DNA of 64,000 nucleotides from Peteryoungia algae (GCF_030369675.1 NZ_CP128477.1:1922001-1986000); one strand, 5' to 3'; positions 1-12,487 are shown, numbered from the stretch's first letter. The notes: generated by a model not told the origin, from the letters alone. Numbers and translations: made by a program.

Positions 1-444
1 AACCTTCTTGCCGGTATGGATCGTCGCCGGCTGCGGCACGATGAAGCCGAGCTCATAGGCCTTGTCGGCAATCGCCTGCTCGACGGTCTTGATCGCAACC
101 GGGCTGTCTTCAAGGTTCAGCGTGCAGGCTTCCTCGCAAGGCGCTGGGCAAACGCGACCGGTGAATTCCGGGAAGTTGTTCGTCGAGTGGAGGTTGCGGA
201 TCGCCTCCTCCCACTTGTTGTTGTAGACGAGGTCGTTCCAGTCCGGGATCTGGTTGTGAACAGGACAGCCGGTCGGACCATGGCAATAGGGAATGCCACA
301 ATCCATGCAGCGTGCCGCCTGCTTGGTGACCTCAGCATCCGACATGGGGATGGTGAATTCGCGGAAATGGCGGATGCGGTCGGAGGCCGGCTGATACTTC
401 GCCACCTGCCGGTCGATTTCCATGAAACCTGTAACCTTGCCCAT
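1..444 (-). CDS. gltD: Glutamate synthase small subunit, N-terminal part (cut by window edge)
   Basis: The small (beta) subunit of NADPH-dependent GOGAT passes electrons from NADPH through FAD and Fe-S clusters to the large subunit, which makes glutamate from 2-oxoglutarate and glutamine. Only the first 148 residues are in the window. They carry the N-terminal ferredoxin-like cysteines (CMDCGIPYCHGPTGCP, then RVCPAPCEEAC) typical of GltD; the FAD/NADPH domains lie beyond the edge. The start is the ATG at 444, giving MGKVTGFMEIDRQVAKY. It lies downstream of gltB on the same strand, with one small ORF between them, so it is probably the last gene of a gltB-orf-gltD operon. Confidence 0.95.
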   Translation of the reverse strand, partial: MGKVTGFMEIDRQVAKYQPASDRIRHFREFTIPMSDAEVTKQAARCMDCGIPYCHGPTGCPVHNQIPDWNDLVYNNKWEEAIRNLHSTNNFPEFTGRVCPAPCEEACTLNLEDSPVAIKTVEQAIADKAYELGFIVPQPATIHTGKKV

Positions 445-459
445 TCTCTTTCCCTCAGC

Positions 460-626
460 TCACAGAGGCGGCCATTGCGGCCCCCAGTACCAGTAGGCGA
501 TAGCGATCACCGCCCCCAGCACTACGAATTCCAAAACAAGCGCACCATTGACGAGTGCGGCGACCGTTGGAACGGCCGCAGCAATTGCCACGGCCATTCC
601 TAGATGGACGATACGTCCCTTGCGAT

Positions 627-630
<4 letters not shown>
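460..630 (-). CDS. Small hydrophobic membrane protein between gltB and gltD (56 aa)
   Basis: This is an unrecognised small ORF. Its GTG start (628-630) overlaps the TGA stop of gltB, suggesting translational coupling; an internal ATG follows 11 codons later. The short basic N-terminus ([11 protein letters not shown]) precedes a continuous hydrophobic stretch of about 35 residues rich in Ala, Val and Ile, then an aromatic C-terminus ([12 protein letters not shown]). That pattern fits one or two membrane segments. It ends 15 nt before the gltD start. It could be a GOGAT-associated membrane peptide or a chance ORF; the overlap and the coherent hydrophobic sequence favour a real gene. Confidence 0.55.
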
Positions 631-5345
<4,715 letters not shown>

Positions 5346-5759
5346 GACCTTTACCTCCATAGTAGCCGGACAGGCCGGGCTGATTGGACCCATTTCCAGG
5401 CGCCGATGGGCGCCAGCGACAGCCCTGCCATCCTGCACGGATTGCTTGACTACCCCATGACGCCCGAAAACATGCTGCCTTCGAGACTTTAATTAGGTCA
5501 ACTAGTCTGACCTAATTTCTGATTTTCCTATGACAGAAAGTAAACGCTCATGCAAGAGTTCGCCGGGAAATTAACCGGCACAGGGATGCGAAATTGCCCT
5601 CATTGGCGCATCCGCGAAATTTTATTACGCACAAGCTGCGACCCAGGTCACCTTGTTGCGGACTTGGCTGTCGCCGCCCTCATGATGACCGGGCCGGATT
5701 GATAGCGAGCCGGAAATGCCTACAGTCCTCGCACCCGCCTATGCCCTAGGAATATTGCC
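5346..5759. other. Intergenic region between divergent gltB and threonine aldolase
   Basis: This 414-nt gap lies between two divergently transcribed genes and contains no convincing ORF. It holds a perfect 10-bp inverted repeat at 5491-5517 in an AT-rich patch, the most likely control point for gltB. Promoter hexamers were not assigned with confidence on either strand. Confidence 0.6.
5491..5517. promoter_or_regulatory. Perfect inverted repeat, candidate operator for gltB
   Basis: The arms AATTAGGTCA (5491-5500) and TGACCTAATT (5508-5517) are exact reverse complements separated by 7 nt (ACTAGTC). The site lies 146 nt before the gltB start, and on the gltB strand it overlaps hexamer-like TTGACC and TAATTA. 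A dimeric regulator is the obvious candidate ligand. The symmetry suggests a GntR- or AsnC-like protein, but the factor cannot be named from sequence alone. Confidence 0.55.
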
Positions 5760-6806
5760 ATGCACTTCGCTTCAGACAACTGGTCCGGCGCCCATCCGAG
5801 AATCGCCGAAAACCTCACTCGCCATGCCGCCGGCTTCGCGTCTGCCTATGGCACCAGCGACCTGGACAAGGCGGTCGAGGAGCGCTTCAGCGCGATATTC
5901 GAACGCGAGGTCGCGGTCTTCTTCGTCGCGACCGGCACGGCTGCCAACTCGCTGGCGCTCGCCAGTCTCGCCAAGGCCGGTGGCGTGAGTTTCTGTCACG
6001 CCGATGCCCACGTCAACGCGGACGAAGGCGGCGCGCCTGAATTCCTGACCGGTGCCACCCGGCTCTTTCCCGTCGAAGGGCCGGAAGGCAAGATCGACCC
6101 GAGGGCCCTGGAGACCGCAATCGGCCGCTTCGAACCGGCTTCGCCCCATCACGGTCGCGCGATGGCAGTGTCCGTGACCCAGGCGACCGAAGTCGGCACA
6201 GTCTATTCCCTCGATGAGCTGGATGCGATTGCAGCGGTGGCCAAGTCGCGCGACCTCCCGCTCCACATGGACGGTGCACGCTTCGCCAACGCCCTTGTTT
6301 CCCTGGGCGTGACGCCCGCTGAAATGACCTGGAAGCGCGGCGTCGACATCCTCTCCTTCGGCGGCACCAAGAATGGCTGCTGGTGTGCCGAGGCGATCGT
6401 CTTCTTCAACCCGGACCTGGCAACGGACATGCCATTTATCCGCAAGCGCTCGGCCCAGCTCTTCTCCAAGAGCCGTTTCATTTCCGCTCAGCTCGAAGCC
6501 TATCTCGAGAACGGTCTCTGGCTCGAACTGGCAGGGCACGCGAATGCCATGTCCGACCGCCTGCGGGCAGGCCTTTCGGGCAAGAACACGGTACGCCTTG
6601 CCTGGGATACGACGGCGAACGAGGTTTTTGCCGTCATGGAGAAGTCGTCAGTTGAACGAGCACGCGAAAAAGGGGCGAAATTCCATGAGTGGCAAGCGCC
6701 CCAAGGCTGGCTCCCCTTGCCCCGCGAAGACGAAACCCTGGTACGGCTAGTAACAAGCTTTGCAACCACGCAAGATGAAGTTGACCAATTCATAGACGTC
6801 GTTTGA
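5760..6806 (+). CDS. ltaE: Low-specificity L-threonine aldolase family (PLP, beta-eliminating lyase)
   Basis: This 348-aa fold-type I PLP enzyme is predicted to cleave L-threonine or L-allo-threonine to glycine and acetaldehyde, supplying glycine. The N-terminus MHFASDNWSGAHP matches the family's substrate-loop region. HMDGAR (Asp171) is the PLP-nitrogen aspartate and FGGTKNG contains the Schiff-base Lys204. The ATG at 5760 has AGGA 7 nt upstream; a longer frame starting at 5716 is out of register with these motifs. It stands alone, divergent from gltB. Related beta-eliminating lyases share the fold, so substrate preference is inferred. Confidence 0.88.
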   Translation: MHFASDNWSGAHPRIAENLTRHAAGFASAYGTSDLDKAVEERFSAIFEREVAVFFVATGTAANSLALASLAKAGGVSFCHADAHVNADEGGAPEFLTGATRLFPVEGPEGKIDPRALETAIGRFEPASPHHGRAMAVSVTQATEVGTVYSLDELDAIAAVAKSRDLPLHMDGARFANALVSLGVTPAEMTWKRGVDILSFGGTKNGCWCAEAIVFFNPDLATDMPFIRKRSAQLFSKSRFISAQLEAYLENGLWLELAGHANAMSDRLRAGLSGKNTVRLAWDTTANEVFAVMEKSSVERAREKGAKFHEWQAPQGWLPLPREDETLVRLVTSFATTQDEVDQFIDVV

Positions 6807-6948
6807 GAGAGCCGTTTCTTACAGTTGAAACGCGCACATTTTCCGCAAATAAGCTTGATTTTTCAATCTGGGAACTTCTCGGCATGATGTTTTTGCCAGA
6901 CCGACGAGGGTCTGAGCAATACGCAATTCACGATCCGAGGAGACCTTC

Positions 6949-7251
6949 ATGAGCAAGAACACACTTAACGCGACGGCTCTCGCCGCTGCTGTCACCATGG
7001 CCATCGGCGGCACCGCACTCCTGTCGGGTCCTGCCATGGCCCAGGAAAAGGAAAAGTGCTTCGGCGTTTCCATGGCAGGAAAGAACGACTGCGCCGCCGG
7101 CCCCGGCACCACCTGCGCCGGCACCTCCAAGGTCGACTTCCAGGGCAATGCCTGGACCTACGTCGCCAAGGGCACCTGCACGACCATGGCCCTTCCCGAT
7201 GGCCGCATGGGCTCGCTCGAAGCTCTCGACCGCGACCTGCCCAAGGCCTGA
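6949..7251 (+). CDS. bufA1: Bufferin-type metallophore precursor peptide (DUF2282)
   Basis: This 100-aa precursor has a Sec-type signal peptide (residues 1-31, ending PAMAQ) and a small mature part with four cysteines (37, 48, 56, 77) in [21 protein letters not shown] and AKGTC. This is the DUF2282 pattern. In characterised bufferin systems the core cysteines are modified by an MNIO enzyme (DUF692) and the exported peptide binds copper or related metals in the periplasm. The next gene encodes exactly that MNIO partner, 66 nt downstream in the same direction. The ATG follows GAGGAGACC. Modification and metal specificity are inferred from the family and context. Confidence 0.88.
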   Translation: MSKNTLNATALAAAVTMAIGGTALLSGPAMAQEKEKCFGVSMAGKNDCAAGPGTTCAGTSKVDFQGNAWTYVAKGTCTTMALPDGRMGSLEALDRDLPKA

Positions 7252-7317
7252 GCCGATACGGCACCTGCGGCCGCCCGCAGGTGCCGTCCTCTCTGTCTGG
7301 AGCGTGAGGAGCCGGTC

Positions 7318-8238
7318 ATGTCCGCAAATGCCGTTACAAAAACCCCTGTTACCGTATCGAATCGCAACGCCCGTGGTGAGACACTGCCCCCACGCGCCGG
7401 CGCCGGCTTCAAGCCGCAGCACGCCGATACCATTCTGGCCGATGAATTCCGCATCGGCTTTCTCGAAGTGCATGCCGAAAACTACATGGGCGCCGGCGGC
7501 CATCCGCACCGCATCTTGACGCGCATACGCGAAGAATTCCCGCTCTCGATCCATGGCGTCGGCCTGTCGATCGGCAGCCCGACCGGCCTCGACCAGGCAC
7601 ATCTCGCGCGGCTGAAAACCGTCATCGACCGCTATCAGCCGGAACAGGTTTCCGAGCATCTCGCCTGGTCGACTCACGAGAGCCATTTCCTCAACGACCT
7701 CCTTCCAGTGCCCTATGACGAGGCGACGCTGGCAAGGGTCTGCGATCACATTGACCAGGTCCAGGAAACGCTCGGCCGCCGCATCCTTCTGGAAAACCCG
7801 TCCACCTATCTTGGTTTTGAGGCGTCGACGATGAGCGAGACCGACTTCATCCGGTCGATTGCTCGGCGCACCGGCTGCGGCCTGCTGCTCGACATCAACA
7901 ATGTCCATGTCTCCGCCACCAATCACGGATACGGCGCCCGCGACTATCTCGCTGACTTTCCTCTCCAGTCCGTCGAAGAAATTCATCTTGCCGGCCATGC
8001 GGAAGACGTCGATGACTCCGGCCTGCCGCTCCTCATCGACAGCCACGACCGCCCGATCGACGATCTCGTCTGGAAACTGTACGAACACGTCCTCGCCAAA
8101 CTCGGCCCGCTGCCGACGTTGATCGAATGGGACAATGATGTGCCGGAATGGCCGGTGCTGAAGAGTGAGGCGCAGCGCGCCGACGCGATTCTCGACAGGC
8201 ACGCCCCGGTCGAACTCGGTGTACGCCATGCGTCCTGA
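7318..8238 (+). CDS. bufB: MNIO family (DUF692) peptide-modifying iron oxidase
   Basis: A 306-aa TIM-barrel protein of the DUF692 multinuclear non-heme iron oxidase family. Predicted metal ligands are visible as conserved segments: SIHGVGLS (His79), SEHLAW (His114), LLENPS (Glu159), LDINNVHVS (Asp192, Asn194, His197), [10 protein letters not shown] (His223) and TLIEWDND (Glu270). MNIO enzymes oxidise cysteines of precursor peptides into heterocycles, so the substrate here is most likely the upstream DUF2282 peptide. The ATG at 7318 is preceded by GAGGAG. The gene ends inside the start region of the DUF2063 partner (11-nt overlap), indicating translational coupling. Confidence 0.92.
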   Translation: MSANAVTKTPVTVSNRNARGETLPPRAGAGFKPQHADTILADEFRIGFLEVHAENYMGAGGHPHRILTRIREEFPLSIHGVGLSIGSPTGLDQAHLARLKTVIDRYQPEQVSEHLAWSTHESHFLNDLLPVPYDEATLARVCDHIDQVQETLGRRILLENPSTYLGFEASTMSETDFIRSIARRTGCGLLLDINNVHVSATNHGYGARDYLADFPLQSVEEIHLAGHAEDVDDSGLPLLIDSHDRPIDDLVWKLYEHVLAKLGPLPTLIEWDNDVPEWPVLKSEAQRADAILDRHAPVELGVRHAS

Positions 8239-9019
8239 CCCGGTACACAATGGCGCCTTTGCCCAGGCGCTTCTTGCCCCCGAACAGCCGCCGCCGGATG
8301 GCCTGACCAGCCGCGATGGGCACATTCCGACGCGCCGCTTCGCTGTCTACCGCAACAATGTCGTCGTCTCACTGGTCGATGCCATGGCCTCGATCTTCCC
8401 GACCGTGCAGAACCTCGTCGGCGAAGACTTCTTCCGGGCCATGGCCCGCCTCTACGTGACCGGCCATCCGCCGACCTCGCCTTTGCTCTTCACCTATGGC
8501 AAAAGCCTCCCGACTTTTCTGGAAACCTTTGCGCCGGCAGCGGACCTGCCGTTCCTCCCTGACGTAGCGCGCGTCGAACGCCTCTGGCTGGACGCCTATC
8601 ACGCCGCAGATACCCGACCGCTCGATCCTGCCGCCCTCGCCCAGGTGCGTACGGACGAACTGGCCGGCATCCGCTTTACCCCCCATTCGGCGACCCGCCT
8701 CGCGCAGTTCAGCCATGCCGCCGGCACAATTGTCCGGCGCGACCGGGCAACGCTGCCGCTCGACGGCGTCAATCCCATGGCATCGGAAACGGTCTTGCTC
8801 ACACGGCCCGACTGCGATCCTGCGATCGAAGTCCTGCCAGCCGGAGGAGCCGCGTTCTTTCAGGCTCTTCTGAGCGGCGCTCCACTGGGTGAAGCCTGTT
8901 TCGCCGCGCAACACATGCAAGGCGACATTCCCGCTCTCATCGGCCTGACCCTGTCGAGCGGCGCCTTTTCCTCGATACACCTGCCCAACGACACAAAACA
9001 GGAAGGCGACCGACCATGA
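8228..9019 (+). CDS. bufC: DUF2063-type partner protein of the MNIO enzyme
   Basis: This 263-aa protein has the N-terminal DUF2063 signature ([13 protein letters not shown], then [18 protein letters not shown]), an alpha-helical DNA-binding-like fold. In MNIO gene clusters this protein acts as recognition partner delivering the precursor peptide to the oxidase. The start is placed at ATG 8228, which overlaps the 3' end of bufB by 11 nt and gives [13 protein letters not shown]; the frame is open further upstream but only within bufB. Its TGA shares the ATGA of the next gene, so all four genes look like one operon. The substrate-recognition role is from family knowledge. Confidence 0.88.
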   Translation: MRPDPVHNGAFAQALLAPEQPPPDGLTSRDGHIPTRRFAVYRNNVVVSLVDAMASIFPTVQNLVGEDFFRAMARLYVTGHPPTSPLLFTYGKSLPTFLETFAPAADLPFLPDVARVERLWLDAYHAADTRPLDPAALAQVRTDELAGIRFTPHSATRLAQFSHAAGTIVRRDRATLPLDGVNPMASETVLLTRPDCDPAIEVLPAGGAAFFQALLSGAPLGEACFAAQHMQGDIPALIGLTLSSGAFSSIHLPNDTKQEGDRP

Positions 9020-9615
9020 CATCCGTCACATCCCTCATCGAGTTCTATCGCCGCACGGTTCGCGGGCTGGAAACGGCACTCGACGGCTGGCTTCTGGGCC
9101 TCCTTGCCCGCCTGGTCTTCCTCGCGGTTCTCGTACCCTACTACCTCAATTCCGCCCTGACGAAATTCAGCGGCCCCTTCTCGATCGCTGACGGCGCCTA
9201 CTACCAGATTGCCCTGCCCGCCGTGGATGCGGCAGGCGGCGACATCTCCGCCGTCTCCTTCTTCCCCTGGGGCCTGATGGTCTTTCTTGGCTCCTACGGA
9301 GAAATCGTCTTGCCGCTCCTCATCGTCGCCGGCCTCTTTACCCGCATCGCCGCCCTCGGCATGATCGGCTTCGTGGGTGTACAAACGCTGACCGACATCC
9401 TTGTCCACAATGTCGATGCCACAACGATCGGCGCGCTTTTCGACCGCTTCCCCGACAGCGTCATCCTCGACCAGCGCCTGCTCTGGACCTTCCCGCTCGC
9501 CTATCTCGCGGTGAAAGGTGCCGGCCTGCTCTCGCTCGACAAGCTGCTGAGCACGCTCTGGACACGCAGAACCGGGACCCAACAAAAAAGCGGCCGGCTT
9601 TCGCCGACCGCCTGA
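9016..9615 (+). CDS. DoxX-family membrane protein of the bufferin operon
   Basis: This 199-aa integral membrane protein of the DoxX family has about four hydrophobic segments (LLARLVFLAVLVPYYLNSAL, WGLMVFLGSYGEIVLPLLIV, the following GMIGFVGVQT region, and TFPLAYLAVKGAGLL). It starts at the ATG overlapping the bufC stop (ATGA). DoxX-like genes commonly close bufferin operons; a redox or electron-transfer role in peptide maturation is likely but unproven. The last 30 nt of the gene also encode, on the opposite strand, the terminator hairpin of the converging hsp20 gene. Confidence 0.85.
   Translation: MTSVTSLIEFYRRTVRGLETALDGWLLGLLARLVFLAVLVPYYLNSALTKFSGPFSIADGAYYQIALPAVDAAGGDISAVSFFPWGLMVFLGSYGEIVLPLLIVAGLFTRIAALGMIGFVGVQTLTDILVHNVDATTIGALFDRFPDSVILDQRLLWTFPLAYLAVKGAGLLSLDKLLSTLWTRRTGTQQKSGRLSPTA
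9584..9611 (-). terminator. Rho-independent terminator of hsp20, embedded in doxX coding end
   Basis: On the minus strand the stem GCGGTCGGC / GCCGGCCGC (9 bp, one G-T wobble) is closed by a GAAA tetraloop and followed by six T. It lies 34 nt after the hsp20 stop and wholly within the last codons of the convergent doxX gene. Confidence 0.85.
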
Positions 9616-9645
9616 CTGGATGATGCTTGGCGCTCGCGCCTGCGC

Positions 9646-10116
9646 TTAGTTCACATGCGCCTCGATCGCCTTCGGTGCCGCGCCCACGGGCTCGGCGGCA
9701 ATCGAGATGCGGCGCGGCTTCATGGCTTCCGGAATGTTGCGCAGGAGGTCGATATGCAACAGCCCGTTCTTCAGCGAAGCGGCGGTGACTTCCACATGGT
9801 CGGCGAGCTGGAAGCGGCGCTCGAAGGCGCGCTTTGCGATGCCACGATAGAGGAACTCGCTCTGCTCGACCTTCTCATCCTCGGCCTTCTCCCCCTTGAC
9901 GGTCAGCACATGGGCATGCGCCTCGATCGAAAGCTCGCTTTCATCGAAGCCGGCAACGGCCATGGTGATCCGGTAGAGGTTCTCACCGGTGCGTTCGATA
10001 TTGTAGGGCGGATAGCTCTGCGCCTGTTCCGGCTGGCCGAGACTGTCCAGCATGGTGAACAGGCGGTCAAAACCGACGGTGGAACGGTAAAGCGGGGAAA
10101 AATCGACGTGACGCAT
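9646..10116 (-). CDS. Small heat-shock protein, Hsp20/IbpA family
   Basis: This 156-aa ATP-independent holdase chaperone has an alpha-crystallin domain spanning roughly residues 38-135. It begins at YPPYNIERTGENLYRITMAV and contains the family's LTVKGEK strand and the GLLHIDLLRNIPEAMKPRRI end segment. The N-terminus MRHVDFSPLYRSTVGFDRLF is typical of rhizobial class A small Hsps. The ATG at 10116 has GGAGG 6 nt upstream. Expression is probably heat-induced at two levels: an RpoH-type promoter at 10219-10247, and a ROSE-like hairpin that hides the ribosome site. Confidence 0.95.
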   Translation of the reverse strand: MRHVDFSPLYRSTVGFDRLFTMLDSLGQPEQAQSYPPYNIERTGENLYRITMAVAGFDESELSIEAHAHVLTVKGEKAEDEKVEQSEFLYRGIAKRAFERRFQLADHVEVTAASLKNGLLHIDLLRNIPEAMKPRRISIAAEPVGAAPKAIEAHVN

Positions 10117-10214
10117 GATGTCCTCCTTGAAGCGACGTTGGCGTTCTCAAACCCGCGCGCATCCCGTTGGGGCGATGGCGGCGGCGGTTCGCGGACCCGT
10201 TTGGCGTCCGCAAA
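10117..10214 (-). promoter_or_regulatory. ROSE-like RNA thermometer in hsp20 5' UTR
   Basis: The leader forms a 3' hairpin at 10120-10136, GTCGCTTCAAGGAGGAC. The Shine-Dalgarno AGGAGG pairs with the TCGCT segment, leaving a bulged G opposite the SD, which is the hallmark of ROSE elements (U[U/C]GCU motif). A second hairpin sits at the 5' end (stem GCGGAC/GTCCGC, 10191-10211). The leader length of about 95 nt from the predicted RpoH start also fits. ROSE elements of rhizobia melt at heat-shock temperature to release translation of small-Hsp mRNAs. The folding was judged by eye. Confidence 0.75.
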
Positions 10215-10218
10215 CCCG

Positions 10219-10247
10219 ATGTGGGAAATGCTTGTCCCGAATTCAAG
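10219..10247 (-). promoter_or_regulatory. RpoH (sigma-32) type heat-shock promoter for hsp20
   Basis: On the minus strand the -35 CTTGAA (10242-10247) is followed after 16 nt by the -10 CCCACAT (10219-10225), close to the sigma-32 consensus CTTGAA/CCCCAT. Transcription would start near 10212, about 95 nt before the hsp20 ATG. Confidence 0.75.
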
Positions 10248-10397
10248 ATCGCAGCGCTCGCAGGAGGTCTGCGCCGATGAACTGTCGGTGAACGCACGGT
10301 TCAAGCCGCATTCAACCGTCCCCACATAGTGTCTTCCCATCGGTTGTCTCGACCGTCCGGGCCGGAGATATCGTCCCTTCCTCTTCGACCGGATTTG

Positions 10398-10436
10398 GCC
10401 GGAACCGCATCCTCCGCATGCGGTTCCGGCTTTTTT
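10398..10436 (+). terminator. Strong Rho-independent terminator not attached to an annotated gene
   Basis: A perfect 13-bp stem GCCGGAACCGCAT (10398-10410) / ATGCGGTTCCGGC (10418-10430) with a 7-nt loop is followed by TTTTTTCTTT. There is no plus-strand gene upstream within about 780 nt. A promoter-like pair TTGTCT (10344) - 17 nt - GATATC (10367) would give a transcript of roughly 58 nt ending here. It may terminate a small RNA or attenuate leader transcription of the hydrolase gene. Confidence 0.8.
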
Positions 10437-10509
10437 CTTTGACTTCGGCTTGGGCTGCAGCCTATCCCGGAGAAACGATAAGCGCTTCAACCGACAGGCA
10501 GTTGCAGGC

Positions 10510-11499
10510 ATGGACGCCATTCTTCACGCTACCCCCGGCAACCCCATTCCTGGCACGCCAGTGGTTGGCTTCTTCGAAGGATATCGCGGTGCGCGGCTCC
10601 GCTATGCTGTGTTCCGGTCGTCCTCGCCAAAACCAAAAGGCACGATTGTCCTGCTCCATGGGCGCAACGAGACGATCGAGAAGTATTTCGAGACGATCCG
10701 CGATCTGAACGAGCACGGCTTCTGGGTGGCGACCTATGATTTCCGTGGCCAGGGCGGCTCCGGGCGTCTGCTGAAGGATCCGCGCAAGGGCCATGTCGGC
10801 CGCTTCGACCACTATATCCGCGATCTCGAGATCTTTCTTGAGCAGATCGTCCTGCCGGACACACGCCTGCCCTTCTTCATGCTCGCCCACTCGACCGGCG
10901 GCCTGATTGCCTTGAAGGCAGCGCCCCGGCTTTCCAACCGCATCGAGCGGATGGTTCTGACAGCGCCCTTCGTCGGCCTGGGTGGCCAGAAGACCTCACC
11001 GGAAAACATCCGCAGGGTCGCAGCGCTCGCCGCCTTCACCGGCTTCGGCCAGATAACCCTGAACAAGGATGAAGCGCTGAAACGTTTCGAAGGCAACCCG
11101 CTGACGACGGATGCCCTGCGTTTCGCCCGAAACCAACGCCTGTTCGTCGACCATCCGGAACTGGCGCTTGGGCCACCGACGGCACGCTGGCTTTATGAGA
11201 GCCAGAAGGCGATCGATGACGTGCGGCGTCCCGGCCATCTCGCCTCGATCACGGTCCCAACCGTCGTCATCGCCCCCGGCAACGACCCGATCGTACCTTT
11301 CCATTTTCAGGAATCGCTGGCGCAATATTTCCGCGCCGGACAGCTTGTCCCCGTACCTGGCGCGCGCCACGAGATCCTGCAGGAGCAGGACCGCTATCGC
11401 AAACAGGCCTTGGCGGCCATCTTCGCCTTCATGCCAGGCGGTGAGCCGGACGAGACAGATCCAATCGGGCAGCTTACCGATTCAGCACTGGAGACTTGA
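10510..11499 (+). CDS. Alpha/beta hydrolase, lysophospholipase-like (PldB family)
   Basis: This 329-aa hydrolase of the serine aminopeptidase/monoacylglycerol-lipase-like superfamily has an oxyanion region LLHGRNE and DFRGQGGSG strand. The nucleophile elbow is AHSTGG (Ser128), the acid is Asp in APGNDPIVPF, and the catalytic His is in GARHEIL. It probably hydrolyses lysophospholipids or monoacylglycerols, but the substrate is not determined by sequence. The ATG at 10510 gives MDAILHATPGNP; the frame is open 20 codons further upstream without a good start. It has its own promoter-like sequence just after a strong terminator. Confidence 0.85.
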   Translation: MDAILHATPGNPIPGTPVVGFFEGYRGARLRYAVFRSSSPKPKGTIVLLHGRNETIEKYFETIRDLNEHGFWVATYDFRGQGGSGRLLKDPRKGHVGRFDHYIRDLEIFLEQIVLPDTRLPFFMLAHSTGGLIALKAAPRLSNRIERMVLTAPFVGLGGQKTSPENIRRVAALAAFTGFGQITLNKDEALKRFEGNPLTTDALRFARNQRLFVDHPELALGPPTARWLYESQKAIDDVRRPGHLASITVPTVVIAPGNDPIVPFHFQESLAQYFRAGQLVPVPGARHEILQEQDRYRKQALAAIFAFMPGGEPDETDPIGQLTDSALET

Positions 11500-11519
11500 G
11501 CCACCGACCGAACGCTGGC

Positions 11520-12296
11520 TCAGCGACGCTTCAACATGTCCATCGCCTGCGCATGCACGGTCTTTGAGCCGGCCGCAATGATCGAGCCGCCTGCTTCAGG
11601 CCGTCCGCCATCCCAGGTGGTGATGATCCCGCCCGCCTGCTCGATGATCGGGATCAGCGCGCCGACGTCATAGGGCTTCAGCACCGTCTCGATCACGAGA
11701 TCGACATGGCCGGCCGCCAGCAGGCAATAGGCGTAGCAATCGACGCCGTAGCGGAAGAGCTTGACCTTGTCCTGGACGGCCTGGAAACTCTCGACCTCCC
11801 AATCCTTGAAAAGATGCGGCGAAGTGGTGAAGAGGATCGCGTTTTCGAGGCTGCCGCAGTCGCGCACCGCATTCTGCCGCTCGCCATCAGGACCGAAATA
11901 CCAGGACCGCTCGCCATCGGCATAGTAGCGCTCGCCTGTGAATGGCTGCTCCATCAGCCCCATGACCGACTTGCCATGTTCCTGAAAGCCGATCAGCGTG
12001 CCCCAGACGGGCACGCCGGAGATGAAGGCGCGCGTCCCGTCGATTGGGTCGATGACCCAGAGCTGATCGCTATCCATACGGATATTCTCGTGCTCCTCGC
12101 CGAGAATGCCGTGGGTGGGAAACTCGGCCTCGACCAGCTGGCGAATTGCGATTTCGGCGGCCTGATCTCCCTCGGTGACGGGATCGAATCCGGCCTTCTC
12201 CTTGTTGACGACCGAGAGGCCCGAACGAAAGCGCGGAAGGGTCTCTGCCTTGGCAGCATCAGCAAGGCGGAAGAAGAAATCTCTGTCAGGGCGCAT
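11520..12296 (-). CDS. Inositol-monophosphatase family phosphatase, probable histidinol-phosphatase (HisN)
   Basis: This 258-aa Mg2+-dependent phosphatase of the IMPase/SuhB superfamily carries its metal-binding motifs: GEEHE near residue 70, WVIDPIDGTRAF near residues 80-95, and YDVGALIPIIEQAGG near 205-220. Rhizobia lack a classical HisB-type phosphatase domain and close relatives are annotated as histidinol-phosphatase, so histidine biosynthesis is a reasonable inference; inositol phosphate hydrolysis is the alternative. It is monocistronic on the minus strand. The mmgR-type small RNA is transcribed divergently about 195 nt upstream, the arrangement that gave the suhB RNA family its name. 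Confidence 0.85.
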   Translation of the reverse strand: MRPDRDFFFRLADAAKAETLPRFRSGLSVVNKEKAGFDPVTEGDQAAEIAIRQLVEAEFPTHGILGEEHENIRMDSDQLWVIDPIDGTRAFISGVPVWGTLIGFQEHGKSVMGLMEQPFTGERYYADGERSWYFGPDGERQNAVRDCGSLENAILFTTSPHLFKDWEVESFQAVQDKVKLFRYGVDCYAYCLLAAGHVDLVIETVLKPYDVGALIPIIEQAGGIITTWDGGRPEAGGSIIAAGSKTVHAQAMDMLKRR

Positions 12297-12457
12297 GAAA
12301 AATTCCGTCGTCTGGAGGGTATGTCCCTCTTAAAGCCAGTTGCCGGGAAAGAAAACAACCGACTGGCTGAATGCACCCTGCCTGCGCCCTGCGATCACGA
12401 GCCGAGGGCCAAATTGCGTAAATTTTGGCCTTGCTCAAAAAAGCACCAAAATCGGAC

Positions 12458-12487
12458 TTGACAATGGTGCACCGCAACATCTAACCT
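12458..12487 (+). promoter_or_regulatory. Sigma-70 type promoter of the sRNA
   Basis: A perfect -35 TTGACA (12458-12463) is followed after 17-18 nt by the -10 region CTAACCT (12481-12487). The predicted start near 12491-12494 places the first hairpin immediately at the transcript's 5' end. Confidence 0.7.

Larger units (their letters stand above)
10117..10509. other. Intergenic region between hsp20 and the hydrolase gene
   Basis: This 393-nt divergent gap holds, on the minus strand, the hsp20 5' UTR thermometer (to about 10214) and RpoH promoter. On the plus strand it holds a promoter-like pair (10344-10372), a strong terminator (10398-10436) and a second promoter-like pair (TTGACT 10439-10444, 17 nt, CTATCC 10462-10467) for the downstream hydrolase. 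No protein-coding gene was recognised here. Confidence 0.6.

Noticed and set aside
6849..6948. ECF sigma-factor promoter for the bufferin operon (GGAACTT upstream of 6949)
   Set aside because: A GGAAC-like -35 is present, but no matching -10 at the proper distance was found, so it was not listed as a feature.
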